From a virus: 41,090 bases of DNA. Below are positions 18,301-26,069 of this stretch, one piece after another (positions within the stretch are counted from its first letter, which is position 1; every line of letters starts with the position of its first letter). The notes beneath the pieces were generated by a model, which saw nothing but the letters and a program-made list of their open reading frames with translations, ran no database searches and had not been told where the DNA came from. The position numbers and the translations under genes are program-made. The stretch is taken from the IMG/VR virus record IMGVR_UViG_3300027784_000009, positions 1 through 41,090 of that record. The stretch is one strand, 5' to 3'.

Positions 18301-19115
18301 GAGTAAAAATCAACGCCTGCTGCAACCTTTGGTTCGTTACTATTATGAACTACACATCTATTAACACAATAGCTATGCTCTCCTTCTATAGATAAATCAT
18401 AAACTTCCCCTTTGTATGGTTCAATATCTAAATTAACAACAGCTCTATACAGTCCATCATCTTTTGGAGTAAATAATCTATCTCCTATTTCTAAGGATTT
18501 AGCTGTATCCCAAACTTTATCTAAAACAACATCTTCATACTGTTTTAATCTTTCTCTCTTTCTTCTTTTAGACGGAGTTGTTGCATCACTTTTTACCCAT
18601 TTTTCTAAAGGAACTCTTGGTATACTATGATTAAATGTAGTCTTTATTTCTCTATTTATTCCCCAAACTTTTATTTTTACAATATCTTCTTCCGTATGCC
18701 TTATATTAACCTTTTGAACTTTTCTTTTAGTTCCATCTCCAGCTATAATAAAATCACCTTCTTTTACATCCAAAATCTTTTTTTCTGTTCCATCAGCCAT
18801 TAAAACATAATTATCTGGTGTAAAACAATAATAAAACCTACACCATTGGTAGGCTTCTCTTCTCTTACTAGCAATCTGCCAATTTTGTGGAGTGTGAAGT
18901 GGAGAAAAGAACATTGGTTGTGTCCATACGGTACTTGCTCCTGCTCCTGCATATTGTGCATTTTTTGTTATAGGAAATGATGTTGTCCCAGATTTTGGAT
19001 AATCTATACTACTATCACCAGTTTTATTATTTTCAACTACATACCCCCCAGAAGATGCTACTTTTCTTCTTTTATTTTCAGGAGAATCATCTCCAACTTG
19101 TAATTTTATACTCAT
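15315..19115 (-). CDS. Portal protein with two inteins and a C-terminal nuclease-like domain
   Basis: The precursor has 1266 residues. Removing the inteins at 97-258 and 512-854 leaves about 761. The portal parts read NEPKVAAGVDFYSEFPLSGF, YFLLGDVFPFLEIKC (followed by a CKRCGGKG zinc-type Cys pair), IQRMFTMLAYKTKIMTANWIIAERLI and YEWYGA|SGKIHNVTQEIEQIGKEVLDGF, the usual wing, stem and crown order. A Gly-Met-rich linker (about 1005-1072) then leads to a domain at 1100-1210 resembling DUF559/Vsr nucleases: FVLDFAYP, GIESDGSIWHQ and RILRFNEDAI. The portal is the ring through which DNA enters the head. The start is an ATG with AAAGGAA. The nuclease part might act in packaging or DNA entry; this is inference. 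Confidence 0.85.
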   Translation of the reverse strand: MSIKLQVGDDSPENKRRKVASSGGYVVENNKTGDSSIDYPKSGTTSFPITKNAQYAGAGASTVWTQPMFFSPLHTPQNWQIASKRREAYQWCRFYYCFTPDNYVLMADGTEKKILDVKEGDFIIAGDGTKRKVQKVNIRHTEEDIVKIKVWGINREIKTTFNHSIPRVPLEKWVKSDATTPSKRRKRERLKQYEDVVLDKVWDTAKSLEIGDRLFTPKDDGLYRAVVNLDIEPYKGEVYDLSIEGEHSYCVNRCVVHNSNEPKVAAGVDFYSEFPLSGFKLECRNRKILKYYENLVEKLELAERLNDISHEYFLLGDVFPFLEIKCKRCGGKGVTIDGQKCRHEDGTFSDIKILNPDYIEVESNALSNTPSFYLVPDEELKQIVQRKRPKEIYEKLPTEFIALVSSGNPIPLSSRCTTHLKHNASPYGNYGTPIIQRMFTMLAYKTKIMTANWIIAERLILPIRVVKVGDKDRPAQQDDIQDVVNQLSAVANDPNLTVVTHHAFDYEWYGACHAKETEILTNNGFKLFNELNPNDLVASYNKNTGFITFVKPLEYHEYDFNGELIRFKHKSLDISVTPNHKMLVERNGKLIEVQAKDVIHNDKFISTAKWEGFIPDILPFKNSPLSHLTLEEYLKFVGYYISEGGCKIENNRNFPEDKKIQACGITQKIDSEHYSDIENICKKVNPNVWTHIDDRGNVPILTFMFNSSIARYLSDEFGANSATKNIPTWIKNLPSEYLSIIYQSMMNGDGSIRFTKLGSKRSRYNTVSKKLSDDFSEILLKMGYFSNIHLEKAKNENCNDIYRISFAKNRKSTKFTIRNKNISREKYNDKVYCVTVDSGFIVTRYNGKLTIQGNSGKIHNVTQEIEQIGKEVLDGFMLNQAILNGEMSSYSSAQVGVEVLIKRLESWRNKLKRWVERHIFLPVAMMQGFIDEKESEMIGEAVYLYPEIIWNDLNLRDNTNKIQTMIQLYDKGLVSADTILEELGLDYDTEIEKRREEDAVASATGMMPGAGGDMMGGMGGLGGMSPMGGGAPMGDVGGMEGDMGGLGGMEGMGEMGGIGADMGAGGMGGMEGAAASSLPKITKRGKGKQDDTVQQPQMKKFNLTKLEQKMYKLLRDLNIPYPLYGQYEVQLPREERPFVLDFAYPHIGVGIESDGSIWHQREDFVQRDRLRDQKLANVGWRILRFNEDAIEDHIDAVSDTVYKNIVEAARDIKKRKKTSEKNESSELMEKYSSVYEYLEENKNNIGINVKNLPNNIGKLILIGNIK
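15486..15818 (-). other. DUF559/Vsr-like nuclease domain fused to the portal
   Basis: These are portal residues 1100-1210. D1141 (FVLDFAY), E1152 and D1154 (GIESDG) and H1159 fit the PD-(D/E)xK-type core of DUF559 proteins, followed by a Lys/Arg-rich helix and WRILRF. The domain begins with a short tag (MKKFNLTKLEQ) like those at the starts of separate proteins. Confidence 0.7.
16554..17582 (-). mobile_element. LAGLIDADG intein in the portal protein
   Basis: The intein has about 343 residues (512-854). It starts CHAKETEILTNNGFK, has the block-B His in VTPNHKML, and has two LAGLIDADG-like motifs (FVGYYISEGG and YQSMMNGDGSI). It ends TIQGN before Ser+1, so the usual penultimate His is replaced by Gly. 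Joining the flanks gives WYGASGKIHN, a smooth portal sequence. Confidence 0.88.
18342..18827 (-). mobile_element. Mini-intein in the portal protein
   Basis: The intein has about 162 residues (97-258). It starts CFTPDNYVLMADG with VKEGD after it, has the block-B His in TTFNHS, and ends YDLSIEGEHSYCVN...CVVHN before Ser+1. There is no LAGLIDADG or HNH motif, so it should splice but not home. Confidence 0.9.
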
Positions 19116-19131
19116 ATTTTATATTCCTTTT

Positions 19132-19602
19132 CTAACCATCAATTGCTAAATCTTCACAAGATTTTGTAATCTCTAATATATCATCGTCATTAATATGTCT
19201 TTTTCTTTGATATATATATTCATCTTCATTTTCATCTAATAAGGTGATGTTACTTTTTTTATTAAATCCTCTTGACATTTGTTTATCTAAATTATAAGAA
19301 ACGAGTGGCACCTCTTGATTAATACTCATATCTTGATTAGTACTATATGGATTATATTGTTTTCCTTCTTCATCAGGCTTTCTTTCATGTAATCCAATAA
19401 TTTCAGCAGAATTTGATTTGCCGCAATTCGGGCAAGCGGATGGAATTGTTTCGTTATTATTGGGGTTTGGGCTAGCTAGAGTTGAACCACAAAAGTTACA
19501 AACTATATTTTGTTTAGAAGGGTCTGGTTCTCCTGGTAACTTATATGGTCTGATAGGTTTAAGAGGTTGTAATTGAGATTCTTTATTTTCTAACTTTTTT
19601 TT
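19132..19602 (-). CDS. Zinc-ribbon continuation of the upstream gene in the -1 frame
   Basis: This frame opens exactly within the A10 run that ends the upstream gene, and has no ATG, GTG or TTG until an ATG at 19329 that lacks a ribosome site. Before that ATG it encodes a clear zinc ribbon (VCNFCGS, about 17 residues, then ACPNCGKSN) and a proline-rich segment (PLKPIRPYKLPGEPD). The part after the ATG (65 residues) is acidic and charged. It therefore seems to be the C-terminal 156 residues of a single protein of about 500 residues, joined by a -1 frameshift or broken by one missing A. I do not know its function. Confidence 0.6.
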   Translation of the reverse strand, partial: KKKLENKESQLQPLKPIRPYKLPGEPDPSKQNIVCNFCGSTLASPNPNNNETIPSACPNCGKSNSAEIIGLHERKPDEEGKQYNPYSTNQDMSINQEVPLVSYNLDKQMSRGFNKKSNITLLDENEDEYIYQRKRHINDDDILEITKSCEDLAIDG

Positions 19603-20624
19603 TTAGCTTCTTTCCAATTAAAAACCTTACCCTCAACAACAGGTTCTCCTGTAACATCACCAGATTCTCTAGCGTATTCTAATCGAGCTCCTAAGTTCCC
19701 ATATTGAGGAAGAATAGGTTTTCTTCTTTCCCCTGGTTTTAATTGGTAGTTATTCGTATCAGGGACATTACTATCTATTTCAAATCTTTTATTTAAATAA
19801 CCTCCTACCCATTTTCCTTCCTTATTTTTATAAGGTCTAGAATATTTATCCATTATATGATTTCGCCATATAGTTTCATAATCAATATCCCATCTACCAC
19901 CTATATCCTGTCCCCATCCTTTATTTCTTTCTACTATATGCCAATCATTTACAGGCATCCTATAAAAAGGATCTATCCTTAAACCTTCTGGACCGTGTAA
20001 AATAACATTATCTACTGATTGATGTTGAGCAGTCTTTTTTAAATTAAAAGATTTATTATTAGATTTTTTATTTTGTTTTTTTGAAACAGTATCTATTGCT
20101 AGTTTTCTTATAATATCATTAGTTTTCTTAACACTAGATTCTATATCTATATCTTCTATATCAATATCTTCTGGAGGTCCATAAGGAGCTTCAATTGACC
20201 CTAGATCATGAGGATCTGTTGCTTTTAATCGTTGTGGGAGCATATCAAACACTTGTCCTGCTAATAAATGTTTTTGATTTGAATCAAGATCTCCTTCATA
20301 ATAACTATGTAAAGAATCACTTACCATTTGCTGAATATCTCTTTCACTTTCTGGAATATATTGTATTAATGTATTAATAGCATCAATGGAATCTTTTGAA
20401 TCAAGCCAATCTCTGAGATCTCCACCATCTTGGAAAGTTGGACTTTCATCTACCATCCCCCCACCTAAATCACCCTCACCTAAATCATATAATTCCTCTT
20501 CCATCAAAGCATCTTCTTCTCTTAGTTCAGGTTCGTCAATTAACCCCATATCATCCATTGGGGGCATAGCCTCCTGAGCTTTTTTTAAATTAAATACTTT
20601 TTTATTTTCTTTTTTTTGATTCAT
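19590..20624 (-). CDS. Modular unknown phage protein with repeated FNLKK tags
   Basis: The product has 344 residues. A FNLKKAQ tag (11-17) precedes a first module (about 65-170, DLRDWLDSKDSIDAIN...LLAGQVFDMLPQ). A second tag, FNLKKTAQ (193-200), precedes a second module with YRMPVNDWHIVERNKGWG, DIDYETIWRNHIMDKYSRPY and WVGGYLNKRFEID. A third tag-like segment, FNWKEAKKK, stands at the very end, where the frame stops in a run of ten As. The second module recurs, from memory, in environmental phages near the portal, with unknown function. The TAG stop at 19590 probably does not end the full protein (see the overlapping zinc-ribbon frame). Confidence 0.65.
   Translation of the reverse strand: MNQKKENKKVFNLKKAQEAMPPMDDMGLIDEPELREEDALMEEELYDLGEGDLGGGMVDESPTFQDGGDLRDWLDSKDSIDAINTLIQYIPESERDIQQMVSDSLHSYYEGDLDSNQKHLLAGQVFDMLPQRLKATDPHDLGSIEAPYGPPEDIDIEDIDIESSVKKTNDIIRKLAIDTVSKKQNKKSNNKSFNLKKTAQHQSVDNVILHGPEGLRIDPFYRMPVNDWHIVERNKGWGQDIGGRWDIDYETIWRNHIMDKYSRPYKNKEGKWVGGYLNKRFEIDSNVPDTNNYQLKPGERRKPILPQYGNLGARLEYARESGDVTGEPVVEGKVFNWKEAKKKS
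19595..19604 (-). other. A10 run: frameshift or polymerase-slippage site, or sequence error
   Basis: The upstream frame reads GCT AAA AAA AAA AGT TAG. A -1 shift, or one more A, reads on as AAG TTA GAA into the zinc-ribbon frame. In the -1 frame a TAA lies directly before the run, so the two frames overlap only here. Confidence 0.6.
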
Positions 20625-20647
20625 ACCTATATCCCATAATTTTAATT

Positions 20648-21316
20648 TTATTTATTAAATAGATTATCAAACAATTTACTTGTAACATCTTTTGATGAAA
20701 GACATTTTCCATTACTTTTCCATGATTCATCTTTTTGACTTTTTCTTATTTTATTTTCTTCTGAAACTTTTTCTCCAGAAGTTTTTTCTGGAAGTCTTTC
20801 AAATTCTTTTTGGTCAAAAATACTAATATTTGCTGTAGGAGATTTATATTTATTTGTTTCAGAACTTTGTTCTCTAGATGATAAAATAGATGAAGCCTTC
20901 CTATTATCTGTTTCTTTTAAGCTATTAACTATACTATCAATTCTATCCTTTTCTTGTTTTTGTTTAAGTTCAGCAATTTTTTGTTTTTCTTGACGAGTTT
21001 CTTCTTTACTATCTATTGATTTAATGAGATTCTCATTTCTAGATGTGTCCCAGATAGTGTTTGATGTTTCCATTTTAATATGTTTTTTTGGACCTCCCAT
21101 ATCTGTCAGACCACCACTATGACCTGCTAAAATACTATGAGAATTTTTCAAACCATCATCTTTACAACTCAATCGTTTACTCTTTTGTTCTTTTATTGTT
21201 TTAGCAAAATCTTCTTGTTTATTATTTTGAGTATCTTTATTATTTTTAGATGATTGAGATTCTACATTATTAATTAAAAAGTCTATATTGTTTTGACTTT
21301 TAGTTTTACGAAGCAT
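20648..21316 (-). CDS. Unknown charged phage protein
   Basis: The 222-residue product is very hydrophilic (rich in Lys, Glu, Ser, Asn) and has few hydrophobic segments, so it is probably largely disordered. A central part (AGHSGGLTDMGGPKK) is followed by a predicted coiled-coil stretch (about 95-140, KEETRQEKQKIAELKQKQEK). Its start overlaps the end of the upstream gene by 11 bases, with GGAG upstream, so translation is coupled. No known family is apparent. It could be a minor head or scaffold-associated protein, judged only by location. Confidence 0.55.
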   Translation of the reverse strand: MLRKTKSQNNIDFLINNVESQSSKNNKDTQNNKQEDFAKTIKEQKSKRLSCKDDGLKNSHSILAGHSGGLTDMGGPKKHIKMETSNTIWDTSRNENLIKSIDSKEETRQEKQKIAELKQKQEKDRIDSIVNSLKETDNRKASSILSSREQSSETNKYKSPTANISIFDQKEFERLPEKTSGEKVSEENKIRKSQKDESWKSNGKCLSSKDVTSKLFDNLFNK

Positions 21317-22022
21317 AATTATCTCCAGTCATTTTTTTAATTTTATTATATATCAAATCTTTATTTTCTTTTATCATTTCATGGATAGTTTGAGATTTTC
21401 TTTTTGAAGATCTAGATTTATCCTTTTTTTTACCATATATTTCATCTAAATTATCTGTTACCATTTCGGTCTCATCTTCATCAGTTTTTTCAGGACTAGC
21501 AGATGTAAAATCTATTGTCCATTTCCCATCATCTCTTGAAGCACCATTAAAATGCAAACCAAATAATTCCCCCATTTCACTAGATATTTTTGTAATATCT
21601 TTCTTTTCTATAGAAGGAGCTGCACCAGTATTTGGATCTGGATATTTTTTATCAGGAATAACAACTGTTACATTTTCTGTTCCATCAGCAGAAATTTCCT
21701 GACTAATAAAATCTTCTTTAAATTCATATAGTCTTCTAGGAGGGTAACCAAATTCTTCTAATTTATTAAAAATAAAATCAGATAATGTTTTTGAATCTTC
21801 AGAGATATCCTTTTGATCTTCGGTATCCTCTTGTATCATCTTTTCTGCGTCATCATAAGTTAACATTTCAGTATCACCTACTACATTTCCTTGCTCTATA
21901 GAAGATAAAGGATCTGAAGATTGTAAAGATCCTGGTGGTGATTCGATTTCTGAACTATAAAAAGGATCAGAATAAGACTGAGCTTGCATTATACGCATTT
22001 TTCCAGATGGGACTATAGCCAT
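21306..22022 (-). CDS. Unknown phage protein with a conserved central domain
   Basis: The 238-residue product has an acidic N-terminal half and a compact central domain (about 80-170): SDFIFNKLEEFGYPPRRLYEFKEDFI, then VTVVIPDKKYPDP, then DITKISSEMGELFGLHFNGA. The GYPPRRL...VTVVIPD pattern is, from memory, recurrent in environmental phages but has no assigned role. The C-terminal tail is basic (KKKDKSRSSKRKS). A good AAAGGAA ribosome site precedes the ATG. The 148 bases before this gene hold only AT-rich DNA with a weak 6-bp hairpin. Confidence 0.6.
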   Translation of the reverse strand: MAIVPSGKMRIMQAQSYSDPFYSSEIESPPGSLQSSDPLSSIEQGNVVGDTEMLTYDDAEKMIQEDTEDQKDISEDSKTLSDFIFNKLEEFGYPPRRLYEFKEDFISQEISADGTENVTVVIPDKKYPDPNTGAAPSIEKKDITKISSEMGELFGLHFNGASRDDGKWTIDFTSASPEKTDEDETEMVTDNLDEIYGKKKDKSRSSKRKSQTIHEMIKENKDLIYNKIKKMTGDNYAS

Positions 22023-22170
22023 TATATTAATTCCTTTATTATCTTAATATGTTTCTAAATCTGAACATCTATGATTTTAAAAAAATCAAAATCTACATCT
22101 ATATCTTCACTGATTTATAATAATAAATTTTATTAAAATATTTAATCAGTTCGATAGTAAATATTAAATA

Positions 22171-22902
22171 CTATTTATCTTGCAACATAGCATCAACATA
22201 TTCTTTAGGATATAATGTTTCCCAGTATTTACGCAACCATTCTTTACTTTGACTATTTAAATTAGCAATTTTTACAAACTCTTTTGTTTTAGCTTCTTTT
22301 TCTTCTGCATCTTCTTCTTTATTTTCTTCTGTCTCTTCTGTTTCTTCTGCTTCAGCCTTTTTCTCTTCTTTACCTTCTGCTTTAGCTTCTTTTTCTTCTG
22401 TATCTTCTTCTTTATTTTCTTCTGTTTCTTCTGCTTCAGCCTTTTTCTCTTCTCTACCTTCTGCTTTTGCTTCTTTTTCCTCTGTATCTTCTTCTTTATT
22501 TTCTTCTGTTTCTTCTGCTTCAGCCTTTTTATTTACTTTTTCATCTGATTCTGCTTTTATATCTTCTCTTTCTGGCCTATTTACAAGTTTTTCCTCTGCT
22601 TTGGGTTGTCCACTATCTTTACCCTCTACATCAGGATCTTTTCTTTTTTCATCAGAAGATTTTTCTGCACCTTCTTTTTTAGCTGAAGGTCCTTTCTTTG
22701 GCATTTCTTTAGATTCGCCATCTTGGTGTAAAGGTTCAACATTTAACTGCTCACTTGATTCAGCCTCATCAGCCTCTGCTTCCTTCACTGGTTGTGTTTT
22801 TGAAGCTGTTTTTACAGTTGCAGATTTTTTTGATTGTATATCTGAAACGATATCTTCAAAACTTTTTCCTTTTCCAGTAGTAATTTTGTTCGTAATAAAC
22901 AT
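22171..22902 (-). CDS. Acidic repeat protein with a conserved C-terminus
   Basis: The 243-residue product has a disordered Glu/Lys-rich body. Residues 125-206 are three copies of a 28-residue unit (KKAEAEETEENKEEDTEE, then KEAKAEG). The last 35 residues are a conserved-looking helical segment, VKIANLNSQSKEWLRKYWETLYP, then YVDAMLQDK, that I recall at the C-termini of proteins in related phages. The C-terminal segment may dock to a partner while the charged body acts as a spacer or DNA-like decoy; this is inference. AGGAGA lies before the ATG. Confidence 0.6.
   Translation of the reverse strand: MFITNKITTGKGKSFEDIVSDIQSKKSATVKTASKTQPVKEAEADEAESSEQLNVEPLHQDGESKEMPKKGPSAKKEGAEKSSDEKRKDPDVEGKDSGQPKAEEKLVNRPEREDIKAESDEKVNKKAEAEETEENKEEDTEEKEAKAEGREEKKAEAEETEENKEEDTEEKEAKAEGKEEKKAEAEETEETEENKEEDAEEKEAKTKEFVKIANLNSQSKEWLRKYWETLYPKEYVDAMLQDK
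22285..22530 (-). repeat. Tandem 84-base repeat, three copies
   Basis: The repeat encodes 28-residue acidic-lysine units at residues 125-152, 153-180 and 181-206. The first two units are nearly identical and the third is diverged and shortened at its end. Recent duplication is likely. Confidence 0.85.
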
Positions 22903-23005
22903 TTCAATATTCTCCTATATTTTAGATACTATTTAATATTAACTCTTTATTTTTATATATTTATTTTAATAAGCAAAAAATCCTTTATTTAATTTACTTT
23001 TATTT

Positions 23006-24820
23006 TTACCGAAAAGAACGTAATATTTTACCTCCAAGTGATCTAATCATACTTTTTTCCTCATCTGAAAGTTCCCCTTCTTCTATTAAACTTTTTATCC
23101 CATCTATATAATTCTGCAATGTACTTGTAGGTCGGGTTTCAGGAACAGCCTGTTCAACTTCTTGTTGTTGTTCAACTTCTTGTTGTTGTTCAACTTCTAC
23201 ACCTAAAGACTGAGGATCAGTTAATGATATACTTATATAATTTGCCAATTCTTGCAAATTATCTGCAATATGATATATATTCTCTTGACTCATATCTCGC
23301 GTATATCCACTAGTGTTTTGAACAAAGTTAGATATCGATTTTCTAGCAGCAATAATACTATTGCGAATTTGATTATTATTAGAAGTAGCAGCTATTTGTG
23401 ATAATTCCGATGCTTCATTTGAAAGATTATTTATAAATGCTGCAAGATGAGATAACATATATCGAGAAACTCTCTGTCTTTGCCTTTGCATAATTTGCTC
23501 TTGCATTTCAGGAGTAACTTGATCTATTATACCTTGTTGTGTAAGATGCTCAACATTTCTTCGAGCTTCTCTTTCTGTTAGATATTCCATCATATTTATT
23601 TTATTTCTTAACCCTAATGATTGTTGCATAATACCTTTTAATCTTTCTATTATGTTTTGACGAGCTCCTCTTTCTGTTAAACCTCTGGCTCTTTGCCATA
23701 ATTGTTTCAACGCTCCTGCATCAGTATCTCCAAAAGGGCTTTGTTGAGACTCCTTTAATAAATTCAAACTACCATTAGCTACTTTCTCTCCAAGTTTAAC
23801 ATATCCATTTTCAACCAAAGATTCTGCTAATGTTACTAAATCATTAACATTATCAATAATAATTTCCCTTTGTTTATTAAATTCTTCATCTAAAGTTGCA
23901 TATATAGCATTTCCTCTTTTCATCCCTTTTTTTATTTTTTTAGATACTTTATCAGCAAAATACTTATTTAATTTTTTAAATTCTTCTTGATTTTTCATTT
24001 TTTTTGCATCAGATGCATATTTTTCCCATCCACTTTTATCATTATTAATAGATGCTAAATATTCATCCCAACATTCAAACCATACATTTTGGGCAGGCTT
24101 ATTCGGGTCAGCTGTTCTCTTATGTCTGTAACAATTATCCCAACATCTCCTATTTCTAATCCAATAGCCTTGCACTCCTACATATTGAGCTACCTTGATT
24201 TTATTTAGCTCAAAATATGCATCTTTAACCATAGATGCACTTTTATTTAAGCCTTTATCAGATAACTCGGATTCAATATTTTTCAAATATTTAATATTTT
24301 TATCCATAGCTATATTCCTTTTTGGCAAAACTCTCATTCTTTTATTAAAATCTTTTCCTGTGAAAATATAATTTAATATATTATTTATAATATAAGCTCT
24401 TATATCTCTTACACTTCTATCAAAAGTTACTAAAATTTCATTCCCTGTTGTTCTTGCCAAAAAAACATGATGAGGTTCAACTATTCTAGTTAAATCAATT
24501 CCTTTTTTTGTTGTATAATTTATTCTAATAACTTTATCATTATCTATCGCCCATCTTAGTGCCTGATGTGTAGAAGTAAAATCAGGAACTTCTTCTTCTG
24601 TCATCTCAATTGGGACTTCATTTTCCTGCTCTTCAATCATTTGTTGAGACTGCTCTTCTAAACTATCTTCTTCATCTTCTATATCATCTGCAATAAATTC
24701 TCCTATATCTTCTTCATATATAACAGGTATTTCTTCTTCTATCTCTGGCTCTTCATCAACTTCTATATCCTCGATATTAGGATCTTCTATCTGCGATTTT
24801 TTTAAATTAAATTTATTCAT
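23006..24820 (-). CDS. WYL-like domain protein with long helical tail
   Basis: I choose the ATG at 24820 (MNKFNLKKSQ) over a TTG at 24835 because it puts the shared FNLKK tag at the N-terminus. The product has about 604 residues. An acidic linker is followed by a WYL-like domain (about 80-160): ALRWAIDNDKVIRINYTT, RIVEPHHVFLAR, ILVTFDRSVRDIRAY. A Cys/Trp-rich block (YWIRNRRCWDNCYRHKR, then WFECWDEYLA) and a long helical, Gln-rich region follow, with the repeat VEQQQEVEQQQ near the end. WYL domains in bacteria bind ligands and regulate; here one sits in a structural operon, so it may be a virion or internal head protein. No HTH domain is visible. Confidence 0.65.
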   Translation of the reverse strand: MNKFNLKKSQIEDPNIEDIEVDEEPEIEEEIPVIYEEDIGEFIADDIEDEEDSLEEQSQQMIEEQENEVPIEMTEEEVPDFTSTHQALRWAIDNDKVIRINYTTKKGIDLTRIVEPHHVFLARTTGNEILVTFDRSVRDIRAYIINNILNYIFTGKDFNKRMRVLPKRNIAMDKNIKYLKNIESELSDKGLNKSASMVKDAYFELNKIKVAQYVGVQGYWIRNRRCWDNCYRHKRTADPNKPAQNVWFECWDEYLASINNDKSGWEKYASDAKKMKNQEEFKKLNKYFADKVSKKIKKGMKRGNAIYATLDEEFNKQREIIIDNVNDLVTLAESLVENGYVKLGEKVANGSLNLLKESQQSPFGDTDAGALKQLWQRARGLTERGARQNIIERLKGIMQQSLGLRNKINMMEYLTEREARRNVEHLTQQGIIDQVTPEMQEQIMQRQRQRVSRYMLSHLAAFINNLSNEASELSQIAATSNNNQIRNSIIAARKSISNFVQNTSGYTRDMSQENIYHIADNLQELANYISISLTDPQSLGVEVEQQQEVEQQQEVEQAVPETRPTSTLQNYIDGIKSLIEEGELSDEEKSMIRSLGGKILRSFR

Positions 24821-24865
24821 TAATTCTAATTGCAAAAAAAATATAAAATTCCTTGATTTATTTTT

Positions 24866-25258
24866 TTACATATCACCATCTGATATATCATCAATTATAA
24901 TTTCTTCAAGAACTAGCATTAATTCAGTTGTTATACTTATATTTTTAAGTTCAGACATTTTAATAGGTGTAAAAGTTAATTCTATTTTTTCTTGTAAAAA
25001 ATTAGCAAATTCTGCAAAAAAATCTGATTCTTTATCTTTTGCAACCTTTAAAACCTTATCTTCTTCATTACCTTCATTTTCACTATATTTTTTAATTAAA
25101 TTAATTCTTGTTTCTTCTATTGCTTCATTTTCTTCATTAATTTTTTTAAAAATTTTAGATATCTTATATGCTGTAGCAGCAGAAAATTCTTTTTTTATAA
25201 GTTGTTCTAAACCTTTTTTTAACAATATTACCTGTTGTAATGTAAATTCTTTATTCAT
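24866..25258 (-). CDS. Conserved small phage protein, unknown function
   Basis: The 130-residue product is helical, with a heptad-like central stretch (KIFKKINEENEAIEETRINLIKKYSE) and a C-terminal part with FTPIKMSELKNISITTELMLVLEEII. This arrangement, a long helix pair followed by a strand and a helix, recurs in short proteins of many siphophage-like genomes, but I know of no function. It has a good AAAGGGA ribosome site and a 12-base gap from the upstream gene. Confidence 0.6.
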   Translation of the reverse strand: MNKEFTLQQVILLKKGLEQLIKKEFSAATAYKISKIFKKINEENEAIEETRINLIKKYSENEGNEEDKVLKVAKDKESDFFAEFANFLQEKIELTFTPIKMSELKNISITTELMLVLEEIIIDDISDGDM

Positions 25259-25270
25259 ATTTTCCCTTTC

Positions 25271-25651
25271 CTATTTAAAATATATACAAATATCATCATC
25301 TTTATTTTCTATATCTACTGAATCCCCAATATTTATTTTATTTCTTTTAAAAAACCCATCATTAGCTTCTATTGCTATCTTGCATTTCTCATTACTAGAT
25401 ACTGACTTATACGACATAGGAGATATTTTATCAATCTGAAATATCTTACCCTCTTTAACAAAAGCAATATCTAAAGGAATAAAAGTATTAACACCCCAAA
25501 ATTTTAAATAATCATTATTAGAAAAAATAAACAACATACCATTATCAAATGGCATAGATGTTCTGAACATTAAACCTTTTTGATGTTTAGACGGAGAATC
25601 CGCAATCTCCACTTTTAACATTTTTTTTGGAATTAAATCTTTATAATACAT
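25271..25651 (-). CDS. DUF192 family protein
   Basis: The 126-residue product matches the DUF192 pattern along its length: VEIADSPSKHQKGLMFRTSMPFD, GMLFIFSNND, FWGVNTFIPLDIAFV, then IAIEANDGFFKRNKINIGDSV. DUF192 is a small beta domain found in bacteria, archaea and phages, usually secreted in bacteria; its role is unknown. No signal peptide is seen here. It lies in an apparent operon of short genes between terminase and portal, suggesting a part in the virion or in host take-over. Confidence 0.85.
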   Translation of the reverse strand: MYYKDLIPKKMLKVEIADSPSKHQKGLMFRTSMPFDNGMLFIFSNNDYLKFWGVNTFIPLDIAFVKEGKIFQIDKISPMSYKSVSSNEKCKIAIEANDGFFKRNKINIGDSVDIENKDDDICIYFK

Positions 25652-25661
25652 ATTGACAATC

Positions 25662-26066
25662 TCAATCTAATATATTATACTTTATACCAGATCTTTCTAA
25701 ACTGTATATAAAATCTTCTTCAATAATTTCAGGAACATCAAAAATGACATAATCTTCATTTCTACTTACAATTGAAGCATTAACTACGTTATAATTATTA
25801 AAATCTAAAAAAACTTTTTTTACTTCTTCTTCATTTTTTTTAAATTTAATTTCATCCTTAAATACTTTACTCACAGTTGGTAATAATCTATATGGGTTAA
25901 TATACCCATTTTTTGCCATATATTTATCATACTTATATTCAAATTTTAAACAGCCACCCTTAAAACGCATCATCTCTTTTTTCAAAGTATCATACCACTG
26001 TAAATCTTTAACAACCTCAGTTTTAACTTTCTCTTTTTTATTAATATAATCAACACGAACTTGCAT
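25662..26066 (-). CDS. Unknown phage protein
   Basis: The 134-residue product mixes strands and helices. Its N-terminal part (MQVRVDYINKKEKVKTEVV) looks like a small beta-hairpin, and the middle has KNGYINPYRLLPTVSKVFKDEIKF. I recognise no motif. The ATG has no clear ribosome site and follows the upstream stop by three bases, so translation may depend on coupling. Confidence 0.55.
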   Translation of the reverse strand: MQVRVDYINKKEKVKTEVVKDLQWYDTLKKEMMRFKGGCLKFEYKYDKYMAKNGYINPYRLLPTVSKVFKDEIKFKKNEEEVKKVFLDFNNYNVVNASIVSRNEDYVIFDVPEIIEEDFIYSLERSGIKYNILD

Positions 26067-26069
26067 TTT

